Origin: an uncultured Sunxiuqinia sp.
GTDB lineage: Bacteria; Bacteroidota; Bacteroidia; Bacteroidales; Prolixibacteraceae
DNA length: 64,000 bases
Direction: 5' to 3'
Assembly (NCBI RefSeq): GCF_947495665.1
Contig: NZ_CANLZV010000002.1
Location: forward strand, 248,001 to 312,000
Each line of letters starts with the position of its first letter. Within the stretch, counting starts at the first letter, position 1. Position numbers and translations under genes: made by a program. Below the pieces are notes generated by a model. It ran no database searches, was not told the DNA's origin, and was given only the letters and a program-made list of their open reading frames with translations. Positions 17,842 through 26,562 of this stretch are shown in pieces.

Positions 17842-20800
17842 TTACTGTTCGTTAATGTTGATTTTCATTGGGCTTTTGCCATCTTGCTCTTGCTGTGCTT
17901 CCAGGTTTTCCAGATGCTGCAGCTTAGCATGGGCTGTTTCAATGATGCCGTCATCGGTTTCGGGGTAGTTTTCAATAATGCTCTTGATGGTGTGCCGGGC
18001 CTGAAAATGGTCGCCTTGGCTCAGGTAAATGTCAGAAAGCAAAATGAAGCTTTTGGCTAGCCAATATTGATGAGGCGTGTTTTTCGAGATAAAGTCCATC
18101 ACTTGCTCTTCGGCTTCCGGTAGTTTATTTTTTGCAACCAGAATCTCCGCTAACAGGTATTTGGCTTCTGCTCCTTCTTCTGACTTGGTGTCTTCGGCCA
18201 GGTTGCCTAGTACCGGAAGTGCTTCGTCCAGTTGCTTGGTTTGGTAGTACGACTTAGCCAGTTTGTATTGGGCTTCCCGCTTTAATATGTCGGTTAACTT
18301 TTCTGAACTTAAAAGCATTTTGGCTGCTTCGATGCAGGCCGGATAGTTGGCCAGTTTATACTGGCAACGCATTCTACCGGCACGAGCCCGAAGCAGGTTC
18401 CATTGCGTGTTGGAAATCTGCTCCAGCTGTTCGTAGTAGCTCAGGGCTTGTTCGAAGTTTGAGGCATTGAATTGTAGTTCTGACGCTTTTTCGAGGGCTG
18501 GTTCTGTGAAAATATTATCGCCTTGACCGAGCACATATTCATAGTTTTTTAGTGCCAGTGCATATTCCTTGTCTGCATAGCGCTTTTCGCCCAGGTAGAA
18601 CTGCGCGTTTACGCTGAAGCTTCCCTTGGGATATTGACGCAGATACCTCTCCAGTTGCTGTTTGGCATTTTCGTCGCGGGCCATATACAGTTTTTCTGCT
18701 GCCAAATAGGTCAGCGAGTCTTGTTCCGAAACTGAAACCTGGGCGCCTGAACCGAGGCGTTGGGTGTAGGCAAAATAAGCATCAATATTATTCAGCTCAA
18801 CGTAGTTGTTTTTGATGCCAATTAAAGCTGACTGGGCTTCCGGGCTGTTCGGGTATTCTTCAACCACTTGCTTATAGGCTTCAAGAGATTGGTTGAACTC
18901 CGACTGGTTGTACAGCACCAGACCAAGTTGCAGAATTGCTTTGGTTCGGTAGCTGCTCTGCGGGTAATCGTTAATGATGTCGCGGTAATAGCCTTCAGCA
19001 ACCTTGAGTTGGCCTGTTCGGTCGTAGGTCCGGCCCAGTTCATACATGGCGTCATCAACCAGCGATGAATTTGGGAAGGTTTGAATCAAGGTGCGCAGGT
19101 TGCTGATTTTTTGATTTTGCTCACGCTGAATGCCCAAACAAATGGCTTTTTGAAACAGCGCGTAATCCGGATCGTATTGTTTCAACCGGTAAGCTTGCTC
19201 GTAATTCTTGATGGCCTTGCCATAATCACGACTGACAAAATACGAATCTCCCAAACGATTGAATGCATCAGCCACTTTCTGGCCTTCTTCTTCACTGGTC
19301 GAATTCAGGAATGTTTGAAAAGACTGGCTGGCGTTGCTGTAATTCTTTTCCTTGAAATAGGCGTAGCCCAAGTTGTAATATACGTTCTGAAACTCAGATC
19401 GAGCCTTGGCTCCCGGCGTTTTTAAAAACTGATTGAAGCCACTGATTGCCTGCTGGTAATTCTCCAGCCGGTAATTAGCCTCCGCTTTCCAGAATAACGC
19501 TCCGGCTTTGATGTCGGAGCTGGCAGCTGCATTTTCAAGCGATTGGTCGAACAATGCAATTGCAGGTTTATAGCGCAGGTTGTTGAACAGCTCCAGTCCT
19601 CGGAAAAAGGTAACGCGCTGGTAGGCTTTTTTTACCGCCGGGCTTTTTACTTGAATTTTTTCAATCGATTCAATGGCTTCCTTGTAATTGTTGGTACTCA
19701 TGTAAACATTGACCAAGTAATCATAGGCGGCGTCATTGCGCTCCGAATTGGCATAAAGCGAAATGTATTTGTCAAAAGCCTTGATGGTTTCATTGAAAGG
19801 AGAGTACGAAAGTTCGTATGTTATTTTAGCGTAGTTAAACAACGCATCTTCTTTTATTTCAGGGTTGAAATCTAGCTCGGAAGCCGACTCGAAAGCAATT
19901 CGGGCTTTGTCTTTTTGGTTGGTTCTGATGTAGCTGTCAGCCAAATGGTAATAGGCGTTTTGTGCTAACTCGTCTTTGCCACGTGAAGCGTTTTCAAGCG
20001 GGGAAATGGATTTTTCATACTGACGGGTTTGGTAATAGCAATAGCCAAGCATGTAGCTTTCTTCGCGCAGCTTACTTTCGGTAAATTCAAAGTAGGCTTC
20101 GAAATACGGAATGGCCTTGTCGAAGTTCTTCAGGTGAAAATAGCTGTTTGCAATAATTTTGGCCAGCTCTGGTTTTTTATCTTCGGAAACTTCGTCCAAC
20201 AAAGGGATCGTAAACTCAATCACCTTTTCGTATTGCGCACGCTTGTAATAAATCTGGCTCATGTAAAACGGAATTACTTCCGCAAAAGCCGGATTGTCTT
20301 TCAGCTTGTTAAACTCCGAAAGGGCTGCATCGTAGTCTTCTTTTAAATACTGAATGTGTGCCCAGTAGTATTTGGCAGGCCCTGCATACAGGTTGTTGGT
20401 ATCCTTGATTTTTTCAAACTCATTTTCGGCTAGTTGGTGCTTTTCGGTTTGAAAAAAAGCATAGCCTTTTTGGTAGTGAACCTTGATTTGATCTTCCGAA
20501 CTCAGGGTTTTGCCCTGAATGTTTTGGTAAGAACGAAGCATCTGGGCGTATTTCCCCTTGTTAAACTGACTGCTTCCAAGTTCGAACCAAGCCTTGTTGG
20601 CGTAGGGACTGACCGGGTTTTCGGCAATGAAACTTTCGATCAGTTCTTCGCCATTTTTAGCATTCAGGCGCAGCGCGCTGAGTGCCATGTAGAATTTGGC
20701 TTCAGACTGGATCTCGGAACCAGCCTCTGCTTGTTCGGCAATGGATGCAAATTGCTGCTGGGCAACAATGAATTTATCTTTTTCGAAAAGCTCTTTAGCT

Positions 20801-20907
20801 TGATGGATCTCGGCTTCGAGAGAAGGATAATAAGCTGTTTCTTGCGCTAAGGCGGTAACAATGAGGGTGCTCCACAATAGTGTGAACAGCAAAATTCTTG
20901 TTCTCAT
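17842..20907 (-). CDS. Large periplasmic tetratricopeptide-repeat protein
   Basis: The 1021-residue protein starts at ATG 20907 (MRTRILLFTLLW), giving a clean signal peptide cut after ALAQ. A TTG 17 codons upstream would bury the signal peptide and is rejected. The rest is an array of more than twenty TPR or Sel1-like 34-36 residue repeats, with recurring AxxxLGxxxYxxxxYxxAxxxF patterns (for example around 470-760: YNLGYAYFKEKNYSNASQSF, FNRLGDSYFVSRDYGKAIKNY, YELGRTYDRTGQLKVAEGYY). Such repeats are protein-protein scaffolds. Operon pairing with an outer-membrane barrel suggests an envelope-assembly or outer-membrane-tethering role, similar in position to YbgF/CpoB- or BamD-like helpers, but the specific function is unknown. 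It is divergent from ftsE. Confidence 0.85.
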   Translation of the reverse strand: MRTRILLFTLLWSTLIVTALAQETAYYPSLEAEIHQAKELFEKDKFIVAQQQFASIAEQAEAGSEIQSEAKFYMALSALRLNAKNGEELIESFIAENPVSPYANKAWFELGSSQFNKGKYAQMLRSYQNIQGKTLSSEDQIKVHYQKGYAFFQTEKHQLAENEFEKIKDTNNLYAGPAKYYWAHIQYLKEDYDAALSEFNKLKDNPAFAEVIPFYMSQIYYKRAQYEKVIEFTIPLLDEVSEDKKPELAKIIANSYFHLKNFDKAIPYFEAYFEFTESKLREESYMLGYCYYQTRQYEKSISPLENASRGKDELAQNAYYHLADSYIRTNQKDKARIAFESASELDFNPEIKEDALFNYAKITYELSYSPFNETIKAFDKYISLYANSERNDAAYDYLVNVYMSTNNYKEAIESIEKIQVKSPAVKKAYQRVTFFRGLELFNNLRYKPAIALFDQSLENAAASSDIKAGALFWKAEANYRLENYQQAISGFNQFLKTPGAKARSEFQNVYYNLGYAYFKEKNYSNASQSFQTFLNSTSEEEGQKVADAFNRLGDSYFVSRDYGKAIKNYEQAYRLKQYDPDYALFQKAICLGIQREQNQKISNLRTLIQTFPNSSLVDDAMYELGRTYDRTGQLKVAEGYYRDIINDYPQSSYRTKAILQLGLVLYNQSEFNQSLEAYKQVVEEYPNSPEAQSALIGIKNNYVELNNIDAYFAYTQRLGSGAQVSVSEQDSLTYLAAEKLYMARDENAKQQLERYLRQYPKGSFSVNAQFYLGEKRYADKEYALALKNYEYVLGQGDNIFTEPALEKASELQFNASNFEQALSYYEQLEQISNTQWNLLRARAGRMRCQYKLANYPACIEAAKMLLSSEKLTDILKREAQYKLAKSYYQTKQLDEALPVLGNLAEDTKSEEGAEAKYLLAEILVAKNKLPEAEEQVMDFISKNTPHQYWLAKSFILLSDIYLSQGDHFQARHTIKSIIENYPETDDGIIETAHAKLQHLENLEAQQEQDGKSPMKININEQ

Positions 20908-21013
20908 AGACTTTGTTTTATTTTTTGCATAAAAATAGCGATTCTGTTTGCTTTTCAAGCGGAATAATGCATTGATTTCTTAACAAAAAACTGTTTATTC
21001 CCGGGCTTTATTA

Positions 21014-21041
21014 TTTGGTTGTTTAAAAAAAATTAGTTTTG
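21014..21041 (+). promoter_or_regulatory. Putative promoter of ftsE (TTTG ... TAGTTTTG)
   Basis: TTTG at 21014-21017 and an exact -7 box TAGTTTTG at 21034-21041 are separated by 16 nt, one to three shorter than usual. The ftsE ATG is 25 nt further on. The divergent TPR gene starts at 20907. Confidence 0.5.
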
Positions 21042-21065
21042 TACTGAGTAACCAAAATCAGCTCT

Positions 21066-21782
21066 ATGAACTCCGAATCTATTATTTCACTACAGGGTGT
21101 CGATGTTTTTCAGCAGGACCAGTTGATCTTAAGTCAAGTTAATCTGGATGTTAAAGCGGGAGAATTTGTGTATTTAATTGGCAAGGTAGGCAGTGGAAAA
21201 TCGAGCTTGATTAAGCTTTTGAATGCAGAACTGGACCTGTATACCGGCCAGGCGCAGGTAGCAGGCTTTAATTTGGGTAAGCTGAAGCGGTCCGAAGTTC
21301 CGTTTTTAAGACGGAAGTTGGGAGTTATTTTCCAGGATTTCCGGTTGCTGACTGATCGAAATGTTCACGATAACCTGTCGTTTGTGTTGAAAGCAACTGG
21401 CTGGAAAGTAGAACGAGCCATTGAAAATCGTATCAATGAAGTGATGGAACGGGTGGGGATGAAGTCGAAACTGAAAAGCATGCCCCATCAACTTTCCGGA
21501 GGAGAGCAGCAACGCATTGTTATTGCACGGGCTATTCTGAACGATCCTGACATCATTCTGGCCGATGAGCCTACGGGCAATTTGGATCCGGAAACCTCGG
21601 ATGAACTGATGAGTATTTTTAAAGAAATCAATGAGCAGGGCAAGACCATCCTGGTGGCTACCCATGATTACCATATTTTAAATCGTTATCCGGCACGTAC
21701 CTTGGTTTGCGGTGAGCAAAAGGTAAGCGACTCTTCAAAAACTGAAAGCGAAGTTGATTTTTCAGAATTGCTGGAGGACTAA
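21066..21782 (+). CDS. ftsE: Cell-division ATP-binding protein FtsE
   Basis: FtsE is the ABC ATPase that, with the membrane protein FtsX, activates peptidoglycan hydrolysis at the septum. It is 238 residues long. The Walker A motif is GKVGSGKSS (39-47), with a Q-loop FQDFRLL, the ABC signature LSGGEQQR, Walker B ILADEPTGNLDP and the H-loop VATHDYHIL. The short, single-domain build and LSGGEQQRIVIARAILNDPDIILADEPTGNLD-type core (only part quoted) match FtsE rather than LolD, though the two are close. No ftsX lies beside it here; the neighbours are a divergent TPR gene and an alpha/beta hydrolase. Separate ftsE and ftsX loci are common in this phylum. Confidence 0.8.
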   Translation: MNSESIISLQGVDVFQQDQLILSQVNLDVKAGEFVYLIGKVGSGKSSLIKLLNAELDLYTGQAQVAGFNLGKLKRSEVPFLRRKLGVIFQDFRLLTDRNVHDNLSFVLKATGWKVERAIENRINEVMERVGMKSKLKSMPHQLSGGEQQRIVIARAILNDPDIILADEPTGNLDPETSDELMSIFKEINEQGKTILVATHDYHILNRYPARTLVCGEQKVSDSSKTESEVDFSELLED

Positions 21783-22031
21783 GCGGATCGCAAGGCATCT
21801 TCCGGCTTATTTTGCAACTTATGTTGCATAATTGGGCGGGCTTTCAGCTGCTTCATTCAAGGTGAATTTTATACATTAGCTACACACTAATTGGAGATTT
21901 CCAGTTGGAGGAACAGACGTTTCTCAAAACTGCAAAATCCGAAATTAGGAGAAGGTGAATTCCTCTTTCTGAATCACGTTTCATTGTTTAATAATCAGCC
22001 GTGCCTTTTGGGCACGTTAATGTCTAGTACC

Positions 22032-23255
22032 ATGAATTACCTTGATTCTTATCAAAAGCTTAGGGCTGTTTTAGCATTGGAGAGCAACCGGATTGAATTT
22101 GAAAACCTGGATATTTACAAGCAGGATTTCCACTCAAAATCACAGCGATTGCTTCCAGGCGAAGAGCATTATTCCTGTAAAGAACACGATGAAGAATTCT
22201 ATACGCCACAAACTTTTTTCAATGATTTGGGAACCATTGATGGCCAGATTTACAGGCATGATGTGGATATTCAGGAAAATGAGCGGTTTTTTTACCGGGT
22301 ATTTATGCCGAAAGGAATGAAGCGTGCAAAATGCGCCATTTTCCTTTTTCATGGGTTCAACGAAAAAAATTGGGACAAATACTTGCCCTGGGCCCATTTT
22401 CTGGCAGAGCAAACCCAGTGTGCTGTCATTTTATTCCCCATCGCTTTTCACATGAACCGGACGTTGTCGGTTTGGAGCGATAAACGAAAGATGTTTTTAT
22501 TGAGCGAAAAACGGAAGGAAATGTTTCCCAACGTGGTGAACTCATCGCTTTCCAATGTGGCCATCAGCCTGCGTTTGCATGCCCGCCCGCAACGGTTCAT
22601 CTGGTCAGGCTTACAAACCTACTACGATGTGATTCAGTTGATGGAAGAGTGCAAGCGGGGAGATCATCCACTGATTGCACCCGATGCGCGTTTTCATATT
22701 GTGGCTTACTCCATTGGCTGTTTACTGGCCGAAATTCTGAAGCTGAGCAATTACAACAATTACTTTGAAAAATCGAAGTTGTGCTTGTTCTGCGGAGGGG
22801 CTGTTTTTAACCGGTTGTCGCCCGTTTCAAAATACATATTGGACAGCGAGGCCAACATTGCTTTGTACACATACATGGTGGAGCATATCGAAAAACATAT
22901 GGAGCACAACCCGCATCTAAAACATTATTTAAATGGACCGCACCTGGAAGGTCAGGTGTTTTATTCAATGCTTGACTATAAAGTGAAGCGGGCTTATCGT
23001 GAAGAATTATTTCAAAACGTGAGTTCCGATTTGATGGCGATTTCCTTAAAGCAAGATACGATTATCCCATCCTACGAAATTGTAAACACTTTACAAGGGG
23101 CTGCGCGCGATATCCCGATTCCGGTTGAGATTCTTGATTTTCCATTTGATTACGATCATGTAAGTCCTTTCCCATTTACCGAAAAAAACAAGGAATTGAT
23201 TGACGTGGAATTTAAGCGTGTTTTTGGAAAGATTGCCAGTTTCATCAATCGCTAA
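22032..23255 (+). CDS. Alpha/beta-hydrolase-fold protein (DUF6051-like)
   Basis: I start the protein at ATG 22032 (MNYLDSYQKLRAVLAL, 407 residues). ATG 22020 is equally possible, and an extension to 21891 is not supported. There is no signal peptide. Alpha/beta-hydrolase landmarks are the oxyanion strand CAIFLFHGFNEKNWD (HGFN), the nucleophile elbow VAYSIGCLLAE (Ser in AYSIG, a variant of GxSxG with Ala at the first position) and a late FDYDHVSPFPF that could provide the catalytic His. A central lid-like insertion contains the MNRTLSVWSDKRK segment. I believe this is the Bacteroidota family DUF6051 but cannot prove it. The substrate is unknown. It sits between ftsE and a convergent glycosyltransferase. 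Confidence 0.65.
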   Translation: MNYLDSYQKLRAVLALESNRIEFENLDIYKQDFHSKSQRLLPGEEHYSCKEHDEEFYTPQTFFNDLGTIDGQIYRHDVDIQENERFFYRVFMPKGMKRAKCAIFLFHGFNEKNWDKYLPWAHFLAEQTQCAVILFPIAFHMNRTLSVWSDKRKMFLLSEKRKEMFPNVVNSSLSNVAISLRLHARPQRFIWSGLQTYYDVIQLMEECKRGDHPLIAPDARFHIVAYSIGCLLAEILKLSNYNNYFEKSKLCLFCGGAVFNRLSPVSKYILDSEANIALYTYMVEHIEKHMEHNPHLKHYLNGPHLEGQVFYSMLDYKVKRAYREELFQNVSSDLMAISLKQDTIIPSYEIVNTLQGAARDIPIPVEILDFPFDYDHVSPFPFTEKNKELIDVEFKRVFGKIASFINR

Positions 23256-23262
23256 AGGTGTA

Positions 23263-24372
23263 TCAGCGAAGGTCACGAAAGATATCTTCGAGTATTTTTT
23301 CTTCGTGTTCCCAGCACAAATCGCGGGCAGCCAGTGGAAGATTTTCAATCCATTGTTCGCGGAGGTCGCGGTTAAACAAGGCCTCCTGAAGCTGTTTGGC
23401 TAAAACTTCAGGATCATGTTTCTCCAGAATCATCCCGATCTGGTAAGCTTCCACAATGGCTCTCATCTCCGGCAGGTTGCTTACCAAAACGGGCACCTGC
23501 TGCTGGATGTAGTCGAACAACTTGTTGGGGAGTGCATAGCGGTAATTCAGCCCCAAGTCTTCCTCGATGGATAAGCCCAGGTGTGCTTGTGCTGTGAGGT
23601 ATTTGAGTTCCTGCAAAGGGATTTTGCCCATAAAGCTAACCCGGTCAGCCAGCTTTAGGTCGGCAACCAGCTTTTTCAATGGCAGGGTAATGTCGCCATC
23701 TCCGACAATCAACAAACGAGCGCCTTTGAGGTGTTGCATGGCTTTGATTGCATATTCAAGCCCGCGCCCAATGTTTAAAGCGCCTTGATAGAGAATCAGT
23801 TTTCGCTCATCTGCAGTCAGGCTTTTTTCTGGCGGAACCATTAATAGTTCTTCGCGGTGGGGCAGGTTGCGAACCACCCGAAAAGGGGTGCCATACTTTT
23901 TTTGATACAAGCGGGCAATGGACTCAGATACCGTGTAGGCTTTTGAAATTTTAGGAAGAATGAGTCTTTCAATGGCCCGCCAAAAGGCTTTTTTCCCAGG
24001 GCGGTTAAGCAACTCCGGCACTTCTGTAAATAGCTCGTGACTGTCGTAAACCAGGGGCTTTCCTTTTAGTTTTGAAATCAGGAAATTGGCCGGTAAGGTA
24101 TCCAGGTCATTGGCTAAAAAGACATCTCCTTTCCGAAGGCGTAAAAACCAAAAGAGCCGGATGTTGTATTCGGCATAAAAAAGCGGGCCTTTTTTGAAGA
24201 AAAGCTTGAGACGTTTGGTTTTATAGGGACGATGACCCAACTTGGAGCTACCGGGAAGTTTGCGTCCAACCAGCACCACCTTAAAATTCATCTTCAGGAG
24301 GGTAAGAGCTACTTTATGCACCCGGCTATCGGTAACTAAATCATTCGTAACAGAAAGAATAACTTTTTTCAA
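23263..24372 (-). CDS. Glycosyltransferase, GT4-like
   Basis: The 369-residue protein has a two-Rossmann (GT-B) layout. The N-terminal domain opens KKVILSVTNDLVTDSRVHKVALTL, a form common in GT4 proteins of this phylum, with VFLANDLDTLPANF and VYDSHELFTEVPEL. The C-terminal domain shows LILYQGALNIGRGLEYAIKAM, LLIVGDGD and an EDLGLNYRYALPNKLFDYIQ segment, where the Glu-rich E(x7)E region contacts the nucleotide sugar. The start codon is TTG at 24372, the only start that keeps the conserved N-terminus. It probably transfers a sugar in cell-surface polysaccharide or glycan synthesis; donor and acceptor are unknown. Its start is 70 bp from the divergent murB, and its 3' end faces the convergent hydrolase gene. 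Confidence 0.85.
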   Translation of the reverse strand: MKKVILSVTNDLVTDSRVHKVALTLLKMNFKVVLVGRKLPGSSKLGHRPYKTKRLKLFFKKGPLFYAEYNIRLFWFLRLRKGDVFLANDLDTLPANFLISKLKGKPLVYDSHELFTEVPELLNRPGKKAFWRAIERLILPKISKAYTVSESIARLYQKKYGTPFRVVRNLPHREELLMVPPEKSLTADERKLILYQGALNIGRGLEYAIKAMQHLKGARLLIVGDGDITLPLKKLVADLKLADRVSFMGKIPLQELKYLTAQAHLGLSIEEDLGLNYRYALPNKLFDYIQQQVPVLVSNLPEMRAIVEAYQIGMILEKHDPEVLAKQLQEALFNRDLREQWIENLPLAARDLCWEHEEKILEDIFRDLR

Positions 24373-24421
24373 CGGGCTTTTTACTTTTTTACAAAATAAA
24401 CGAAATTGAAACAGCTTCTAT

Positions 24422-24429
24422 TATCTTTG
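24422..24429 (+). promoter_or_regulatory. Putative -7 promoter box (TATCTTTG) of murB
   Basis: An exact TAnnTTTG match ending 13 nt before the murB ATG. A TTG lies only 13 nt upstream of it, closer than usual for a -33 element. Confidence 0.45.
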
Positions 24430-24442
24430 CCCAAAAAATTCT

Positions 24443-25459
24443 ATGATCCGCTTTTTTGAAGACTTTTCCTTAAAAAACTACAATACATTTGGCATTGATG
24501 CCAAAGCCCGTTTCTTTTTTGAGTTCACTGAATTAGACGATTTGACTGAGTTTCTGGAACAAAATACCAGCTGGCGGGAAGAGCAGCTTTTGTTACTTGG
24601 TGGAGGAAGCAACCTGCTTTTAGTGCATGATTTCGATGGCTTGGTTATTCATCCTAATGTGCCGGGGGTGCAAGTGGTGCGTGAAACCCGAAACCAGGTG
24701 TGGTTGGAGGTTGGCGCCGGTGAAGATTGGGATCGTTTTGTGGATTATTGTGTGAAGTCTGAATTTTATGGACTGGAAAACTTATCGCTGATTCCGGGAA
24801 CTGTGGGAGCAGCACCTGTCCAGAATATTGGGGCTTATGGAGTAGAAGTGAAAGACTACATTGATACAGTGAATGGCTTTGATCTGGAAACCATGACCAG
24901 CTATTCCATTCCGGCCGAAGAGTGTCGGTTTGCTTATCGGAACAGTATTTTCAAGAATGAATTGAAAAACCGCTTCATCGTTTCTTCTGTTGTTTTTCGC
25001 CTGGAGAAATTTCCGGAATTTAAGCTGGATTATGGCAGCCTGAAAGCTGAAGTGGAAAAACGCGGCGAACTGCATCCTTTGCACGTTCGTGAGGCAGTGG
25101 TTGCTATTCGTCAGTCCAAACTTCCGGATCCGATGGAATTGGGCAATGCCGGAAGTTTTTTTAAGAATCCGGTGGTAGATGCCGAACTGGCTGAAAAGCT
25201 GAAGGCAGATTACCCGGGAATGCCTGCTTATCCGGCAGAAGACGGAAAGGTTAAACTGGCCGCTGGATGGTTGATTGAGCAGTGTGGATGGAAAGGCTTT
25301 CGGGAGGGCGATGCCGGCGTGCATGAGCATCAGGCGCTGGTGTTGGTGAATTACGGTTCGGCCACGGGAGAGGAGTTGTTTCAGCTTGCTGAACGAATCA
25401 AAAGTTCCGTAGCCGATCGGTTTGGGGTTGAGCTTGAGCCCGAGGCCAACATTTTGTAA
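24443..25459 (+). CDS. murB: UDP-N-acetylenolpyruvoylglucosamine reductase
   Basis: MurB reduces UDP-GlcNAc-enolpyruvate to UDP-MurNAc using FAD and NADPH, an early cytosolic step of peptidoglycan synthesis. At 338 residues it is of the E. coli (type I) length. It shows NYNTFGIDAKARF, the FAD-binding LLLGGGSNLL and SLIPGTVGAAPVQNIGAYGVE, the catalytic Arg166 in FAYRNSIFK, the proton-donor Ser238 in GNAGSFFKNP and the type I C-terminal AGWLIEQCGWKGFREGDAGVHEHQALVLVN. It is monocistronic, with a canonical -7 box just upstream. Confidence 0.96.
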   Translation: MIRFFEDFSLKNYNTFGIDAKARFFFEFTELDDLTEFLEQNTSWREEQLLLLGGGSNLLLVHDFDGLVIHPNVPGVQVVRETRNQVWLEVGAGEDWDRFVDYCVKSEFYGLENLSLIPGTVGAAPVQNIGAYGVEVKDYIDTVNGFDLETMTSYSIPAEECRFAYRNSIFKNELKNRFIVSSVVFRLEKFPEFKLDYGSLKAEVEKRGELHPLHVREAVVAIRQSKLPDPMELGNAGSFFKNPVVDAELAEKLKADYPGMPAYPAEDGKVKLAAGWLIEQCGWKGFREGDAGVHEHQALVLVNYGSATGEELFQLAERIKSSVADRFGVELEPEANIL

Positions 25460-25565
25460 CCGGTTAAAGATCGGTTAAACGGAGAATTGGACTGTTTAAC
25501 GACATGCTGTCTTCTCTTTTGCCAACGAAATTGTATCTTTCGATTGTAAACCAACTATAGAAATC

Positions 25566-26429
25566 ATGATGAGAAATTTTTTCACACTGCTTTTCTTGGG
25601 TTTGTCTGCATCCCTGTTTGCACAAACTGGAAAAGTATTCGACAAGCTTTCTTTAAAAAGTGAGATCCTGAATATGGATCGCAACTACGCCATTTATCTG
25701 CCACCTGATTATGAAACTTCGGAGCGCAGCTATCCGGTTTTGTATTTGCTTCATGGAGCAGGTGATGATCAGACGGGCTGGGTTCAGTTTGGCGAAGTGT
25801 TGCGTATTGCTGATGAAGCCATTCTGAACGGTTCGGCCACAGCGATGATTATTGTTATGCCGGATGCCAATACGGGGCAGCGTGGTTATTTTAACAACAT
25901 CAAAGGAGACTGGCGTTACGAAGATTTCTTTTTCAGTGAGTTGATGCCTCATGTAGAAAAGAAATACCGGATTAAAAGTGAAAAGCGCTACCGGGCCATT
26001 GCCGGACTCTCCATGGGTGGTGGCGGTACTTTCATGTACGCCATGCATCATCCTGAGTTATTTTCGTCGGCTTGTCCGTTGAGTGCAGCCATGGGGCCGG
26101 TAACTAAAGCAGATGCCCGGAAATACTATGAGCGCTGGGGTGAAACGGGCGCTACGGATGAGGAAATCGAAGCTTACTATCAAAAGTACAGTGCCTTGGC
26201 TTTAATTGAGAGCATGCCGGAAGATCAAAAAAACGCGGTGCGCTGGTTTATTGATTGCGGCGATGATGATTTTCTGTTTGAAGGAAATTCACTGGTGCAC
26301 ATTGCCATGCGTAAAAAAGGAATTCCGCATGAATTTCGCATTCGGCAAGGAGGTCACACCTGGACTTACTGGCGCGAGTCATTGCCAGTAGTCCTGTCAT
26401 TTATATCAGACGCTTTTCATCAATATTAA
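25566..26429 (+). CDS. Exported esterase of the esterase-D/feruloyl-esterase (CE1-like) family
   Basis: The 287-residue protein has a signal peptide (MMRNFFTLLFLGLSASLFAQ). The alpha/beta-hydrolase core shows YPVLYLLHGAGDDQTGW, the nucleophile elbow AGLSMGGGGTFMYA (Ser149), an acidic segment WFIDCGDDDFLFEGN (Asp232 to Asp235) and a final RQGGHTWTYWRESL with His264. This matches the putative-esterase family that includes feruloyl and acetyl-xylan esterases and trehalose mycolyltransferase-like folds. It probably acts in the periplasm or outside on ester-linked carbohydrate substituents. There is no polysaccharide-utilisation locus next to it, and it ends at a strong convergent terminator shared with mltG. 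Confidence 0.85.
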   Translation: MMRNFFTLLFLGLSASLFAQTGKVFDKLSLKSEILNMDRNYAIYLPPDYETSERSYPVLYLLHGAGDDQTGWVQFGEVLRIADEAILNGSATAMIIVMPDANTGQRGYFNNIKGDWRYEDFFFSELMPHVEKKYRIKSEKRYRAIAGLSMGGGGTFMYAMHHPELFSSACPLSAAMGPVTKADARKYYERWGETGATDEEIEAYYQKYSALALIESMPEDQKNAVRWFIDCGDDDFLFEGNSLVHIAMRKKGIPHEFRIRQGGHTWTYWRESLPVVLSFISDAFHQY

Positions 26430-26469
26430 AATTGAAGATTGGCAAACGAAGCTTTACGCATGTTAAATG

Positions 26470-26505
26470 AAAAAAGCGGAATTGTATCTACAATTCCGCT
26501 TTTTT
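26470..26505. terminator. Bidirectional terminator between the esterase gene and mltG
   Basis: AAAAAAGCGGAATTG and CAATTCCGCTTTTTT form a perfect 15-bp stem with a 6-nt loop, carrying A- and T-runs suited to both converging genes. Confidence 0.9.
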
Positions 26506-26562
26506 CGTCTTAGGAAAGCTTGTTTGCGCGGGCATTTCCCGTTGCCAAACTATGCCTGAAAG

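Noticed and set aside
20908-20958. TTG start 17 codons upstream for the large TPR protein
   Set aside because: It would put charged residues before the signal peptide, while ATG 20907 gives a normal one.
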